37,138 nt of DNA from Clostridia bacterium (GCA_017522125.1 JAFXAC010000058.1:1-37138); one strand, 5' to 3'. Shown: positions 15,508-23,696, counted from the stretch's first letter. The notes: generated by a model not told the origin, from the sequence alone. Translations and numbers: made by a program.

Positions 15508-16746
15508 TTACCAATCCTCTCCCGCGTCGACGGGGCTGGTGGAGTAGGGCAGGGAATGCTCACCCGTTTCGAAATCGGGAAAGGGATTGTCGCGGTCGTT
15601 TTCCCATTTTTTGCGCTCCTCTTCGTTTCGGAAGTCGGGAATGTCGTACGGCACGCCCTCAAGCGCGCTCTTCCAGCCGAGAATGCCGACAGCCGCCATA
15701 CAGCAGGAGTCGTATACGTCAGGAAAGGGCTCGCCGTTGCCGCGAAGCGCGTCGATAAAGGCGCGGACTACGAAATAGTCGCCGCCACCGTGGCGCGTGG
15801 AGTCAGCCGCTTCCTTATGCTCCGTCCATTCGGGAGTGTAGAAGTATTCCTGCTCCTCGCCCTCGGGCGTGTCCCATTTGTTGTACGCGACGCGCACCTT
15901 GGTCTGCTCGCCGCGCACGGTTTCAACCGAGCCGCGCGTACAGCTTATCCTGTACCAATTATCCTCGGGCGGACAGTAGGTCGAGCCGTTTATGCGAAGC
16001 ACCGCGCCGCCGTCGGTGGAAAGCAGCATTACTCCGACAAGGTCGGCGCGAAGCCGCTTGAATTCGGAAATATGCTCGGTCGTGTCCTTTGCCGTCATCG
16101 CCATAACTCGCACAGGTCGCTCACCCGTTGCGTACATAATGGGCGCAAGCGAGTGCGAGCAGTAGTAGGTGACGGGCAGATAACGCCGCCAATGGTATTT
16201 GCCCTGTATCGTGGGGCTGTTGTAGAACGAGGAATTTTCGGGGTCCATGGGGTGAACGTACTCACCCTCGGCAAACATCATCTTGCCGAACTTCCCCGTG
16301 CGGTAGAGCTTGCGAAGCTCGGTGCAGCTACACGAGTACGGATAATTTTCCGCCATCATATAAAGCACGCCGCGCTCCCGCGCCGCCTCTGCCTCGCGGC
16401 AAAGGGCGACTGCGTCCGCCATAGTCGCCGCGGCGGTCGTTTCGCAAAGCACGTGAATGCCGAGCCGAAGCGCCTTGATAGCGTATTTCGCGTGCTCGGG
16501 CAGGTAGTTTGCGAGTATCACCGCGTCGAAAAGCCCCGATGAAAAGAAGGCTTCGGGCTCGGTAAAGACCGTGGGCTTTTCTTTTTGCTCTGCAAGCTTT
16601 TCAAGATTCTTGTCGACTCTGTCGGTCATTCTCTCGCACACGGCGGTGATGGTAACGTTAGGGAGAAGGAGCAAGGACTTTATGTACGCGCCGCCGCGCC
16701 ACAGACCGAAGATGCCTATTCGGATATTATCGTTTTGTTCAAACAT
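15508..16746 (-). CDS. Gfo/Idh/MocA-like oxidoreductase lacking the EKP motif
   Basis: I start the protein at the ATG at 16746 (412 residues), 7 bases after a GGAGGAG site; an upstream frame opening at 16812 lies within the promoter. It has a Rossmann N-terminus (GIFGLWRGG, 11-19) and the family's C-terminal domain with aromatic-rich NYPYSCS and GEYVHP segments. The Lys-Pro of the usual EKP motif is missing: residues 102-104 read ETT. It may therefore bind NAD but use other residues, or be a regulatory or non-redox member. It is the first gene of the operon; the 76-base gap to the next gene holds a CCGCC-AAT-GGCGG stem (15484-15496) that could be a processing or partial stop site. Confidence 0.82.
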   Translation of the reverse strand: MFEQNDNIRIGIFGLWRGGAYIKSLLLLPNVTITAVCERMTDRVDKNLEKLAEQKEKPTVFTEPEAFFSSGLFDAVILANYLPEHAKYAIKALRLGIHVLCETTAAATMADAVALCREAEAARERGVLYMMAENYPYSCSCTELRKLYRTGKFGKMMFAEGEYVHPMDPENSSFYNSPTIQGKYHWRRYLPVTYYCSHSLAPIMYATGERPVRVMAMTAKDTTEHISEFKRLRADLVGVMLLSTDGGAVLRINGSTYCPPEDNWYRISCTRGSVETVRGEQTKVRVAYNKWDTPEGEEQEYFYTPEWTEHKEAADSTRHGGGDYFVVRAFIDALRGNGEPFPDVYDSCCMAAVGILGWKSALEGVPYDIPDFRNEEERKKWENDRDNPFPDFETGEHSLPYSTSPVDAGEDW

Positions 16747-16783
16747 ATCTGCTCCTCCTTTACAAAAATTAAAATCCATAATA

Positions 16784-16812
16784 ATTATACTTATATATAG
16801 AGTTAAAGTCAA
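16784..16812 (-). promoter_or_regulatory. Promoter of the seven-gene catabolic operon
   Basis: On the minus strand TTGACT (16807-16812) and TATAAT (16784-16789) are 17 bases apart, 38 bases before the first ATG. No clear operator repeat is visible next to it, and no regulator gene is adjacent. Confidence 0.82.
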
Positions 16813-16904
16813 GAGAAAAAACGATTAAACGCGCTAAAATAAAGAAGTTTTTTTACCATAATTTAGGTTATAAGGACGAAATGAAGCACAGAACGTTTTT
16901 TTTG

Positions 16905-16933
16905 TTGACAAATGCCGAGCGTTGTGTTATAAT
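16905..16933 (+). promoter_or_regulatory. glyA promoter
   Basis: TTGACA (16905-16910) and TATAAT (16928-16933) with a 17-base spacer, both perfect consensus, which fits a strongly expressed housekeeping gene. Confidence 0.9.
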
Positions 16934-16971
16934 TACAAGGATAAATTTATTAAAACAAGGGAGTGTTGAAA

Positions 16972-18210
16972 ATGTTTTTTGAAAGATTATCCCAGTTTGA
17001 CTCTGACGTAGCCGCCTCCTGTGGCAGAGAGCTTAAGCGTCAGCAGGGCAACATCGAGCTTATCGCATCCGAGAATATCGTTTCCGAGGCAGTTCTTCTT
17101 GCCGCAGGCGGAGTACTTACCAACAAGTATGCAGAGGGTTATCCCGCAGCACGCTACTACGGCGGCTGTGAGTTCGTTGACGAGGTCGAGAACATCGCCC
17201 GTGAGCGTGCTTGCCGTCTTTTCGGCGCGGAGCACGCTAACGTTCAGCCCCATTGCGGAGCTAACGCAAACCTTGCCGCATTCTTTGCTCTCGTTTCCCC
17301 CGGTGACACCGTTCTTTCCATGAACCTTGCCCACGGCGGACATATTTCCCATGGTCTTCCCGTAAACATTTCGGGTAAATATTTCAACATCGTTTCCTAT
17401 GGCGTAGAGGCTGATACGGGACTTATCGACTACGATAAGGTCCGTGCGACCGCGCTTGAGTGCAAGCCCAAGCTCATCGTTGCAGGCGCAAGCGCATATT
17501 CCAGAATTATTGATTTTGCAAAGTTCCGTGAGATCGCTGACGAGGTAGGCGCATACCTTATGGTAGATATGGCGCACATCGCAGGTCTTGTTGCCGCAGG
17601 ACTTCATCCGAGCCCCGTTCCCCACGCTCACGTCGTAACCACCACCACGCATAAGACTCTTCGCGGTCCTCGCGGAGGTATGATACTGTGCCGTGAGGAG
17701 TTCGCAAAGAAGATCGACAAGGCTATCTTCCCCGGCACGCAGGGCGGCCCTCTTATGCACATCATCGCCGCAAAGGCTGTTGCCTTCGGTGAGGCACTTC
17801 GTCCCGAGTTCGTTGAGTATCAGAAGCAGGTCGTTGCTAACGCAAAGACTCTTGCCGCAGGTCTTACCGCACGCGGAGTAGAGCTTCTTACGGGCGGCAC
17901 CGACAACCACCTTATGCTCCTTAATCTTGCAAATACCGATTGCACGGGACGCGACCTTGAGGTCAGACTTGACAGCGTACACATCACCGCTAACAAGAAC
18001 GCAGTTCCCAACGATCCCAGAAAGCCCGCAGTTACCTCGGGACTTCGCGTAGGTACTCCCGCAGTTACCACTCGCGGCTTCAAGGAAGAGGATATGGAAA
18101 AGATCGCAAGCTTCATTGCCGATTCCGTATTTGATTTCGACGCAAAGAAGGCATCTATCGCCGAGGGCGTAGCCGAGCTTTGCGCAAAGTATCCGATCTA
18201 TAATTGGTAA
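16972..18210 (+). CDS. glyA: Serine hydroxymethyltransferase
   Basis: The protein (412 residues from the ATG at 16972) is a full-length [15 protein letters not shown] near 31, Asp199 in [10 protein letters not shown] and the PLP Lys228 in [14 protein letters not shown]. It interconverts serine and glycine, loading one-carbon units on tetrahydrofolate in the cytosol. I prefer ATG 16972 to the GTG at 16963 because the AGGGAG site (16958-16962) sits about 9 bases before the ATG and would overlap the GTG. Codon choice is more even and more highly biased than in neighbouring genes, as expected for high expression. It is transcribed alone between its promoter and a strong hairpin. Confidence 0.96.
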   Translation: MFFERLSQFDSDVAASCGRELKRQQGNIELIASENIVSEAVLLAAGGVLTNKYAEGYPAARYYGGCEFVDEVENIARERACRLFGAEHANVQPHCGANANLAAFFALVSPGDTVLSMNLAHGGHISHGLPVNISGKYFNIVSYGVEADTGLIDYDKVRATALECKPKLIVAGASAYSRIIDFAKFREIADEVGAYLMVDMAHIAGLVAAGLHPSPVPHAHVVTTTTHKTLRGPRGGMILCREEFAKKIDKAIFPGTQGGPLMHIIAAKAVAFGEALRPEFVEYQKQVVANAKTLAAGLTARGVELLTGGTDNHLMLLNLANTDCTGRDLEVRLDSVHITANKNAVPNDPRKPAVTSGLRVGTPAVTTRGFKEEDMEKIASFIADSVFDFDAKKASIAEGVAELCAKYPIYNW

Positions 18211-18217
18211 AAAGCAT

Positions 18218-18246
18218 CGGACCGACGGAAGATTTCCGTCGGTCCG
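18218..18246 (+). terminator. glyA terminator
   Basis: CGGACCGACGGAA (18218-18230) pairs perfectly with TTCCGTCGGTCCG (18234-18246). The T-run after it is broken, but the 13-bp GC-rich stem lies 7 bases after the glyA stop. Confidence 0.8.
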
Positions 18247-18287
18247 TGCCGTGCCGTTTCGTTTTTGAAAAAAATTGCGATATGCTA

Positions 18288-18316
18288 TTGCAAACGGCAG
18301 AAAAATTTGATATAAT
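18288..18316 (+). promoter_or_regulatory. SRP RNA promoter
   Basis: TTGCAA (18288-18293) and TATAAT (18311-18316) are 17 bases apart. The predicted start near 18323 would give a short leader trimmed to the mature SRP RNA 5' end. Confidence 0.8.
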
Positions 18317-18342
18317 AGTAAAGCAAACTTATTTTGCGGTCT

Positions 18343-18640
18343 GGGCTGTGAAATAAGGCCATACCAGCCGGGGAGTTAGCGGTGCCCTGTACCCGAAATC
18401 CGCTTTAGCGGGGGTTCATTCCCCTTATGAGGGCGGCGTCGTGACGGTCTGCGATACGCAGTCTGTGTTGAAGGATGGGTCTTGCGCAATCGGGCGCTGT
18501 GAACCATGTCAGGTGGGGAACCAAGCAGCATTAAGCAGTTAGCAAGATGTGCCGCGAGGTAGCCTGTTTGGAGCAGAATGCGTAACTAACGCGTGGCGAC
18601 AAAGTTCAAGTTTGGGGTGTATGGTCTTACTTCACAGCCC
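18343..18640 (+). ncRNA. ffs: Signal recognition particle RNA, large (Bacillus-type) form
   Basis: The ends pair almost perfectly (GGGCTGTGAAATAAGGCC at the 5' end with the segment ending TTCACAGCCC), closing a rod of about 298 bases. The 5' portion has the conserved Alu-domain pattern (GGGGAGTTAGCGGTGCCC and CTGTACCCG), as in Bacillus scRNA. The S domain has CATGTCAGG near 18505, a GGAA tetraloop and AAGCAGCATTAAG. The RNA scaffolds Ffh for cotranslational targeting of membrane proteins. Its position just before dnaX, ybaB and recR matches Bacillus. The helix-8 stem under the GGAA loop reads TGG/CCA in place of the usual TCC/GGA. The exact ends are estimated from pairing; the closing stem plus a following T-rich stretch may also act as terminator. 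Confidence 0.95.
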
Positions 18641-18680
18641 ATGATTTTAATTTTTTGGGATATTCAAAGCGGAGGTTTTT

Positions 18681-20270
18681 ATGCATCAGGCATTATACCG
18701 TAAATGGCGACCTGCCACCTTTGACGAGGTATCGGGGCAGGAGCATATTACCGATATATTGAAGTACGAGACCGAAAACGGTCTTTTTTGCCATGCATAC
18801 CTGTTTTGCGGCTCGCGCGGAACGGGCAAGACCACCTGCGCAAAGATACTTGCGCGCGCCGTCAACTGTGAGCATCCCGTAAACGGCAGTCCGTGCGGAG
18901 AATGCGAGGCTTGCCGTACCATCGCGTCGGGCGCGACGACGGATATTCTGGAGATGGACGCCGCCTCGAACAACAAGGTCGACGACATTAGAAATATTCT
19001 TGACGAGGTCGTGTACACGCCGACCTCGATGAAATATCGCGTTTACATCATCGACGAGGTGCATATGCTCTCGTCCTCGGCGTTCAACGCGCTTCTCAAA
19101 ACGCTTGAGGAGCCGCCCGCGCACGTCATATTTATTCTTGCAACCACGGAGCTTCAAAAGCTCCCCGCTACCATAATTTCAAGGTGTCAGCGCTTTGATT
19201 TTCGCAGGATCGCCACCTCGGTGCTGACCGAAAGGTTGCACCTTATCGCGCGTGAGGAGGGAATAGCTCTTGACGACGCGGCGGCGCTTATGCTTGCGCG
19301 TCTTGCGCAGGGCGGTATGCGTGACGCTATCAGCCTTTTTGAGCTTTGCGCGGCGGGCGGACGTGCCGTTACGCCCGAAATAGTCAGCGAAACCGTAGGC
19401 TCTTGCGGACGTGAGGCTATGTCAAGGGTAGTCCGCGCCGTTTCCGCCAAGGATACGGCAAAGCTTTTTGAGATAATTGCCGAGATAGACGCATCTGCCA
19501 AGGATATTGCGGTATTCTGGCAGGAGCTTATCGCGTATTACAGAGATATGTTCGTTATCCGCACCGTCAAATCGACGGTCGCGCTCAAATATCTTGACCT
19601 GACGGATGCCGAGGCGCAGATGCTCCACGCAGATGCCGCCGCCTTTACCCGTGAGGCACTTTCGTATCACAGCCGACTGCTTGACGAGGCTTACGCCTCG
19701 ATGCAACGCCCCGGCGCGTCGCGCCGCACGGTTGCGGAGCTTACGCTTATAAAGCTTTGTGACGAAAGGCTTGGTACGTCACCCGAGGCACTCGTGGCGC
19801 GCATAGCCGCACTTGAGGCAAAGCTTGCCTCGGGCGTGAGCATCGCTCCGAGCGCACAGACACAAGCACCCGAGGAAAAGCCGCAAGAGGTCGAAGCCCC
19901 CGCGGCAGTCGCCCCCACGGTAACACCGAAGGCGGCAGAGCCTACGGAGCGCACCCTGCGCCCCCTGCGCGTGTGGGCTGAGGTGATAGAGAGCTTCCGC
20001 GCCACGAACCCCGGCGTTGCGGCACTGCTCACCACCGAGCGTGCGTACACCGACGAGAGTGGCAGGATAATAGTCAGCTATTCCAAGGACATCACGAAGA
20101 TAATGATGACACCGCCCGAAAAGCTGGAGGCGTTTTGCAGTGCGCTCTCCCTTGCGCTTGACAGGGCAGTAGAGCCCCGACAGGTGGTTTTTGAGAAGGT
20201 CGAGGCGGGCGGCACGCCCAACGATGCAAAGATACTTGCCGACGAGCTTGACGAGCTGGCAGGACTTTAA
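18681..20270 (+). CDS. dnaX: DNA polymerase III subunit gamma/tau
   Basis: The 529-residue protein has the clamp-loader AAA+ module: Walker A GSRGTGKTT (44-52), the zinc site Cys63, Cys72, Cys75 and Cys78, Walker B IIDEVHM (123-129), sensor 1 ILATTE (152-157) and the Arg168 finger in SRC. The C-terminal region (about 360-529) contains an Ala/Pro/Glu-rich linker and a tau-like domain. It drives loading of the beta clamp at the replication fork. The ATG at 18681 follows GCGGAGG. It lies 40 bases after the SRP RNA and is followed by ybaB and recR in one operon. Confidence 0.97.
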   Translation: MHQALYRKWRPATFDEVSGQEHITDILKYETENGLFCHAYLFCGSRGTGKTTCAKILARAVNCEHPVNGSPCGECEACRTIASGATTDILEMDAASNNKVDDIRNILDEVVYTPTSMKYRVYIIDEVHMLSSSAFNALLKTLEEPPAHVIFILATTELQKLPATIISRCQRFDFRRIATSVLTERLHLIAREEGIALDDAAALMLARLAQGGMRDAISLFELCAAGGRAVTPEIVSETVGSCGREAMSRVVRAVSAKDTAKLFEIIAEIDASAKDIAVFWQELIAYYRDMFVIRTVKSTVALKYLDLTDAEAQMLHADAAAFTREALSYHSRLLDEAYASMQRPGASRRTVAELTLIKLCDERLGTSPEALVARIAALEAKLASGVSIAPSAQTQAPEEKPQEVEAPAAVAPTVTPKAAEPTERTLRPLRVWAEVIESFRATNPGVAALLTTERAYTDESGRIIVSYSKDITKIMMTPPEKLEAFCSALSLALDRAVEPRQVVFEKVEAGGTPNDAKILADELDELAGL

Positions 20271-20298
20271 TAGATAAAGTTAAAAAAGGAGATAAACG

Positions 20299-20649
20299 AT
20301 GAAAGTCAGACTTCCCAAGGGAGTGGGCGGAGGCCCGCAGGATATGAATTCCATGATGCGTCAGGTACAGAAGTTTCAGGAGGAGCGCGAGGCACTCGCG
20401 GCAGAGCTTGAGGCAAGAGAGTACGAGGTAGCCGCAGGCGGTGGAGCCGTAAAGGTAATAATTACGGGCGAGCGCCGCGTTACCGAGATAAAGATAGCCC
20501 CCGAGATCGTTGACGAGGACGATATCGAAACGATGGAGGACATCATCGTTGCCGCAGTAAACGAGGCTATCGGCAGAGTTGAAACTGAGGCAGCCGCAGA
20601 GATGAGCGCGCTTGCCGCTAAATACGGCATTCCCGAGGGCGCTCTTTAA
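20299..20649 (+). CDS. ybaB: YbaB/EbfC-family nucleoid-associated protein
   Basis: The 116-residue protein has the family's Gly-rich start with MNSMMRQVQKFQEE helix, the AGGGAVKVIITGERRVTEIKI strand region and a C-terminal helix. Members bind DNA as dimers and are almost always next to recR and dnaX. The ATG at 20299 follows AAAGGAG. Its stop overlaps the start of recR by one base (TAATG), which indicates coupled translation. Confidence 0.95.
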   Translation: MKVRLPKGVGGGPQDMNSMMRQVQKFQEEREALAAELEAREYEVAAGGGAVKVIITGERRVTEIKIAPEIVDEDDIETMEDIIVAAVNEAIGRVETEAAAEMSALAAKYGIPEGAL

Positions 20650-21251
20650 TGGCGGGAAGTATCAAGTCGCTTGACCTTTTAGCCGAGCAGTTTGGGCGTC
20701 TTGACGGCGTTGGAAAGCGCACGGCTATGCGCCTTGCATTTTCCGTGCTGAATATGACGGACGAGGCGGCGGCGGGCTTTGCCGACGCTATTCTTGAGGC
20801 GAAGCGGAGCATACATTTCTGCCCCGTTTGCCAAAACCTTACCGACCTTGAAATATGCCCCGTTTGTGCTGACGAGAGCCGCGATAGGAGTGTTATTTGC
20901 GTGGTTCAGGACACGAAATCCCTGCTTGCTATCGAAAAGGTGAGGGAATACAGGGGCGTGTACCACGTGCTTCACGGGCTTATCTCGCCGATGCAGGGCA
21001 TAACCCCCGACAATATTCGCCTGCGCGAGCTTATCGAGCGTATTGCGCAGTCCGACGAGGTCGAGGAAGTGATAATCGCAACGAACCCCACCGCCGAGGG
21101 TGAGGCGACGGCTATGTATATCGCGCGCCTCTTAAAGCCCTGCGGTATCAAGGTAACGCGCATTGCCAACGGTATTCCCGTCGGCGGCGAGCTTGAATTT
21201 GCCGACGAATACACGCTTTCACGCGCATTTGAGGGCAGAAGAGAGTATTGA
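20649..21251 (+). CDS. recR: Recombination mediator RecR
   Basis: The 200-residue protein has an N-terminal helix-hairpin-helix (GVGKRTAMRLA, about 20-30), the zinc finger Cys58, Cys61, Cys70 and Cys73, and a Toprim domain (VICVVQDTKSLLAIE; ATNPTAEGEATAMY near 144-157). It works with RecF and RecO to load RecA at gaps. The start overlaps the ybaB stop (TAATG). Its own stop codon is inside the first stem of the hairpin array that follows. Confidence 0.96.
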   Translation: MAGSIKSLDLLAEQFGRLDGVGKRTAMRLAFSVLNMTDEAAAGFADAILEAKRSIHFCPVCQNLTDLEICPVCADESRDRSVICVVQDTKSLLAIEKVREYRGVYHVLHGLISPMQGITPDNIRLRELIERIAQSDEVEEVIIATNPTAEGEATAMYIARLLKPCGIKVTRIANGIPVGGELEFADEYTLSRAFEGRREY

Positions 21252-21360
21252 AAACACCTGCGGTGTTTTCAATGAAGTTCGCCCTTCGGGCGAGTGAAGT
21301 TTGCTTCGCAAGTGAAGTTGCGGCTTCGCCGCAGTGAAGTATTTGCCCTTCGGGCAAATG
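21248..21360. repeat. Hairpin array with TGAAGT separators
   Basis: Five perfect short hairpins follow each other: 21248-21272, 21279-21293, 21301-21311, 21319-21333 and 21341-21359. Most have TTC or TTCG loops, and the stems differ in sequence. The last four are each preceded by the word TGAAGT (21273, 21295, 21313, 21335), mostly as GTGAAGT. It lies directly after recR, whose stop codon is in the first stem. The array is non-coding in any convincing frame. Confidence 0.9.
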
Positions 21361-21368
21361 TTAAGGTA

Positions 21369-21408
21369 AAAATCGGTCAAAGCCGTGGCTTTGACCGATT
21401 TTGTTTTA
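21369..21408. terminator. Terminator of the dnaX-ybaB-recR operon
   Basis: AAAATCGGTCAAAGCC (21369-21384) pairs with GGCTTTGACCGATTTT (21387-21402), with GTTTTATA after it. A-rich on one side and T-rich on the other, it can work in both directions. Confidence 0.88.
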
Positions 21409-21443
21409 TAAATGCTTTTTGCTTTGCAAAAAGCTACCGAAAC
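21406..21443 (-). repeat. Short interspersed repeat, copy 1 (GCTTTTTGC hairpin)
   Basis: Read on the minus strand, this is GGTAGCTTTTTGC-AAA-GCAAAAAGCATTTATAAAA. The same element in opposite orientation occurs at 27401-27436. Both copies lie against an intrinsic terminator. A short tandem AGTGCTA-like run (21446-21473) is next to it. Confidence 0.75.
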
Positions 21444-21499
21444 TTTGCACTTAGCACTTAGCACTTTGCACTTTATTGCGCCTCGGCACAATATTATGT

Positions 21500-21528
21500 T
21501 TGACAAATCGCACCAAATGCGGTATACT
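21500..21528 (+). promoter_or_regulatory. Promoter of the NUDIX-MFS-GDPD-murQ operon
   Basis: TTGACA (21500-21505) and TATACT (21523-21528) are 17 bases apart, 43 bases before the first ATG. Confidence 0.85.
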
Positions 21529-21570
21529 AATCTTGGATAATTACCATAATATGATAAGGCGGTGATTTTT

Positions 21571-22146
21571 ATGAATTATTCTGATTTCGAGGAAAAAAAG
21601 TTGCGTGGTGAGGTCATCTTCAACGGCAGAATAATACGCGTTGAAAGGGACGAGATAACGCTCCCCAACGGCAAGGAGGCATTCCGCGAGGTCGTGCGCC
21701 ACCCCGGTGCCGTTTGCGTCGTTCCCGTTACCGACGAGGGCGAGGTCATTCTCGTGCGTCAGTTCAGATATCCGTTCCGCGAGGTGCTTCTTGAAGTCCC
21801 CGCGGGCAAGCTCGAGGCGGGCGAGAGAGCAAGCGAGGCGACTATTGCCGAGGCTACTTTGCGCGAGCTTAAGGAGGAGGTCGGCGTGACTTGCGACCGC
21901 CTTACCTATATGGGTGCGCTGTATCCGTCGGTCGCTGTTTTTGACGAGACCATTTTTATGTATATCGCCGAGGGGCTGCATTTCGGCGAGACCTCTCCCG
22001 ACGAGGACGAGTTTTTGGAGGTCGTTAAAATTCCGCTTGACGAGCTTTGCGAGATGATAGTGCGCGGCGAGGTCCCCGACGCGAAAACGCAAGCAGCCGT
22101 CCTGAAAACGGCTTATATTCTTAACAAAAGAGGAGAGAAAAAATGA
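21571..22146 (+). CDS. nudF: NUDIX hydrolase, ADP-ribose pyrophosphatase type, with expanded Nudix box
   Basis: I use the ATG at 21571 (191 residues), spaced correctly from AAGGCGG; a GTG at 21562 overlaps that site. The sequence LLEVPAGKLEAGE followed by RELKEEVGV is the ADP-ribose pyrophosphatase type of Nudix box; such enzymes cleave ADP-ribose to AMP and ribose-5-phosphate. The box is odd: between Glu85 and Arg98 there are 12 residues in place of the canonical 7, because ASEAT (87-91) is followed by the near-copy IAEAT (92-96), a 15-base tandem duplication at 21829-21858. Removing one copy restores the consensus spacing. The stop overlaps the MFS start (ATGA). Confidence 0.9.
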   Translation: MNYSDFEEKKLRGEVIFNGRIIRVERDEITLPNGKEAFREVVRHPGAVCVVPVTDEGEVILVRQFRYPFREVLLEVPAGKLEAGERASEATIAEATLRELKEEVGVTCDRLTYMGALYPSVAVFDETIFMYIAEGLHFGETSPDEDEFLEVVKIPLDELCEMIVRGEVPDAKTQAAVLKTAYILNKRGEKK

Positions 22147-23696
22147 AGCTGAATTATAAAAGAACTATCTGCGTCGGCTTTGCATTTTTCCTGATATGCG
22201 CCTTTTGGCAGGCGTACGACACGATAATCCCGAAGATACTTACGGACCGCTTCGGTATGTCGCAGACGCTTTCGGGTGTGATAATGGCGGCGGACAACGT
22301 TTTTGCGCTCGTTCTGCTCCCGCTTTTCGGCATTATTTCGGATAAGTGTCGCTCGCGCCTCGGCAGGCGTACCCCCTTTATACTTGTGGGAACGCTCCTT
22401 GCCGTTACCGCGTTCATCTCGCTTTCCGTGGTCGATGCCGCCCAGCTTTCAAAGCTCGGTGACGTTTCCGACATCAACTCCGCCGAGGCGCGATGCATCG
22501 TGTACGACGGCGTGGGCGAGCTTGAGTTTGACGTAAGCGTCGACGGCGAGGAAAAGAGCGTGAAGCTCTCCGAGCTTTACACGCGCGAGGAATTTGCCGC
22601 CATCGAGGCAATCGACGAGAACGGCAAGGCAACCGACGAATACACCGACTACGTAGTAGTGGCGCGGCGCGCGTATATCTCGCAGGAGATAACGGGCAAG
22701 GACCCGTCCACGCTTATAATCTTTATTCTCGTGCTTCTTGCGGTGCTTTTGTCGATGGCGACCTTCCGCACGCCTGCGGTCGCGCTGATGCCCGACGTTA
22801 CGCCAAAGCCCTTGCGCTCCAAGGGTAACGCCATAATCAACCTTATGGGCACGCTTGGCGGAAGCCTTGTGCTTGGGCTTGGAATAATTTTCGGCACGGG
22901 CTCTACCCAAAACACCTTTATGAGCTATATCGGCTTCTTCTGCGCCGTTGCGGGCATTATGATAATCTGCCTTTGCGTATTTATGCTCACCGTCCGCGAG
23001 CGCAGGTTCGTTCGCGAGATGGAAGAGGTCAGCCGCGAGTACGGCATTGACGAGCAGGCAGAGGGAGAGGATAAGGGCGCTCGCGCCCTCTCGCGCGGCG
23101 AGCTTGTATCGCTGATACTTCTGCTTGCCTCGGTCGCCTTGTGGTACGCGGGCTATAACGCCGTCGTCAGCAAGTATTCCGTATACGCGGGCAGCGTTTT
23201 GAATCTTGACTACAACAGCACGCTGCTTATTGCGAACGTCGCCGCACTCGCCGCTTATATCCCCGTTGGTATCATAGCGTCGAAGGTCGGCAGAAAAAAG
23301 ACCATTATCGCGGGCGTTCTGATGCTTGGAACGTCGTTCCTCGTTGCGTCCTTCCTCGGAAACGGCACGCCGCTTCCCATTATGATGGCGCTCTTCTCGC
23401 TTGCGGGCATCGGCTGGGCAACGATAAACGTAAACTCCTTCCCGATGGTGGTGGAGCTTGCACGCGGCGGTAACGTCGGCAGATATACGGGCTTTTACTA
23501 CACCGCCAGCATGGCGGCGCAGACCGTGACCCCCGTTGTTTCGGGCTGGTTTATGGACATGCTTGGAATGAAGGCGCTCTTCCCCTACGCCACCATCTTT
23601 GTTGCGGGTGCGCTTATCACTATGTCCTTCGTGCGCCACGGCGACTCGAAGCCTGCCCCGAAGGGCAATCTTGAGGCGCTTGCAGGGGAGGACTGA
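22143..23696 (+). CDS. MFS transporter (glycoside/sugar-cation symporter-like)
   Basis: The 517-residue protein has about twelve membrane segments. The MFS signature between helices 2 and 3 reads GIISDKCRSRLGRRTPFILVG (about 63-83), the form typical of GPH and SLC45-like sugar carriers. An acidic, non-membrane stretch (about residues 92-165, rich in Asp and Glu) is inserted after helix 3 and would lie outside the cell. The gene overlaps the NUDIX stop by ATGA and is followed by a phosphodiesterase and murQ. Import of a sugar, possibly a cell-wall amino sugar, is a reasonable inference; the substrate is not determined by sequence. Confidence 0.85.
   Translation: MKLNYKRTICVGFAFFLICAFWQAYDTIIPKILTDRFGMSQTLSGVIMAADNVFALVLLPLFGIISDKCRSRLGRRTPFILVGTLLAVTAFISLSVVDAAQLSKLGDVSDINSAEARCIVYDGVGELEFDVSVDGEEKSVKLSELYTREEFAAIEAIDENGKATDEYTDYVVVARRAYISQEITGKDPSTLIIFILVLLAVLLSMATFRTPAVALMPDVTPKPLRSKGNAIINLMGTLGGSLVLGLGIIFGTGSTQNTFMSYIGFFCAVAGIMIICLCVFMLTVRERRFVREMEEVSREYGIDEQAEGEDKGARALSRGELVSLILLLASVALWYAGYNAVVSKYSVYAGSVLNLDYNSTLLIANVAALAAYIPVGIIASKVGRKKTIIAGVLMLGTSFLVASFLGNGTPLPIMMALFSLAGIGWATINVNSFPMVVELARGGNVGRYTGFYYTASMAAQTVTPVVSGWFMDMLGMKALFPYATIFVAGALITMSFVRHGDSKPAPKGNLEALAGED

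Noticed and set aside
16813..16962. Riboswitch upstream of glyA
   Set aside because: The leader from the mapped promoter to the ATG is only about 30 bases, too short for a glycine or other riboswitch.
22449..23639. A 396-codon minus-strand open frame
   Set aside because: It is antisense to the MFS transporter; His/Arg/Lys-rich composition without domains.
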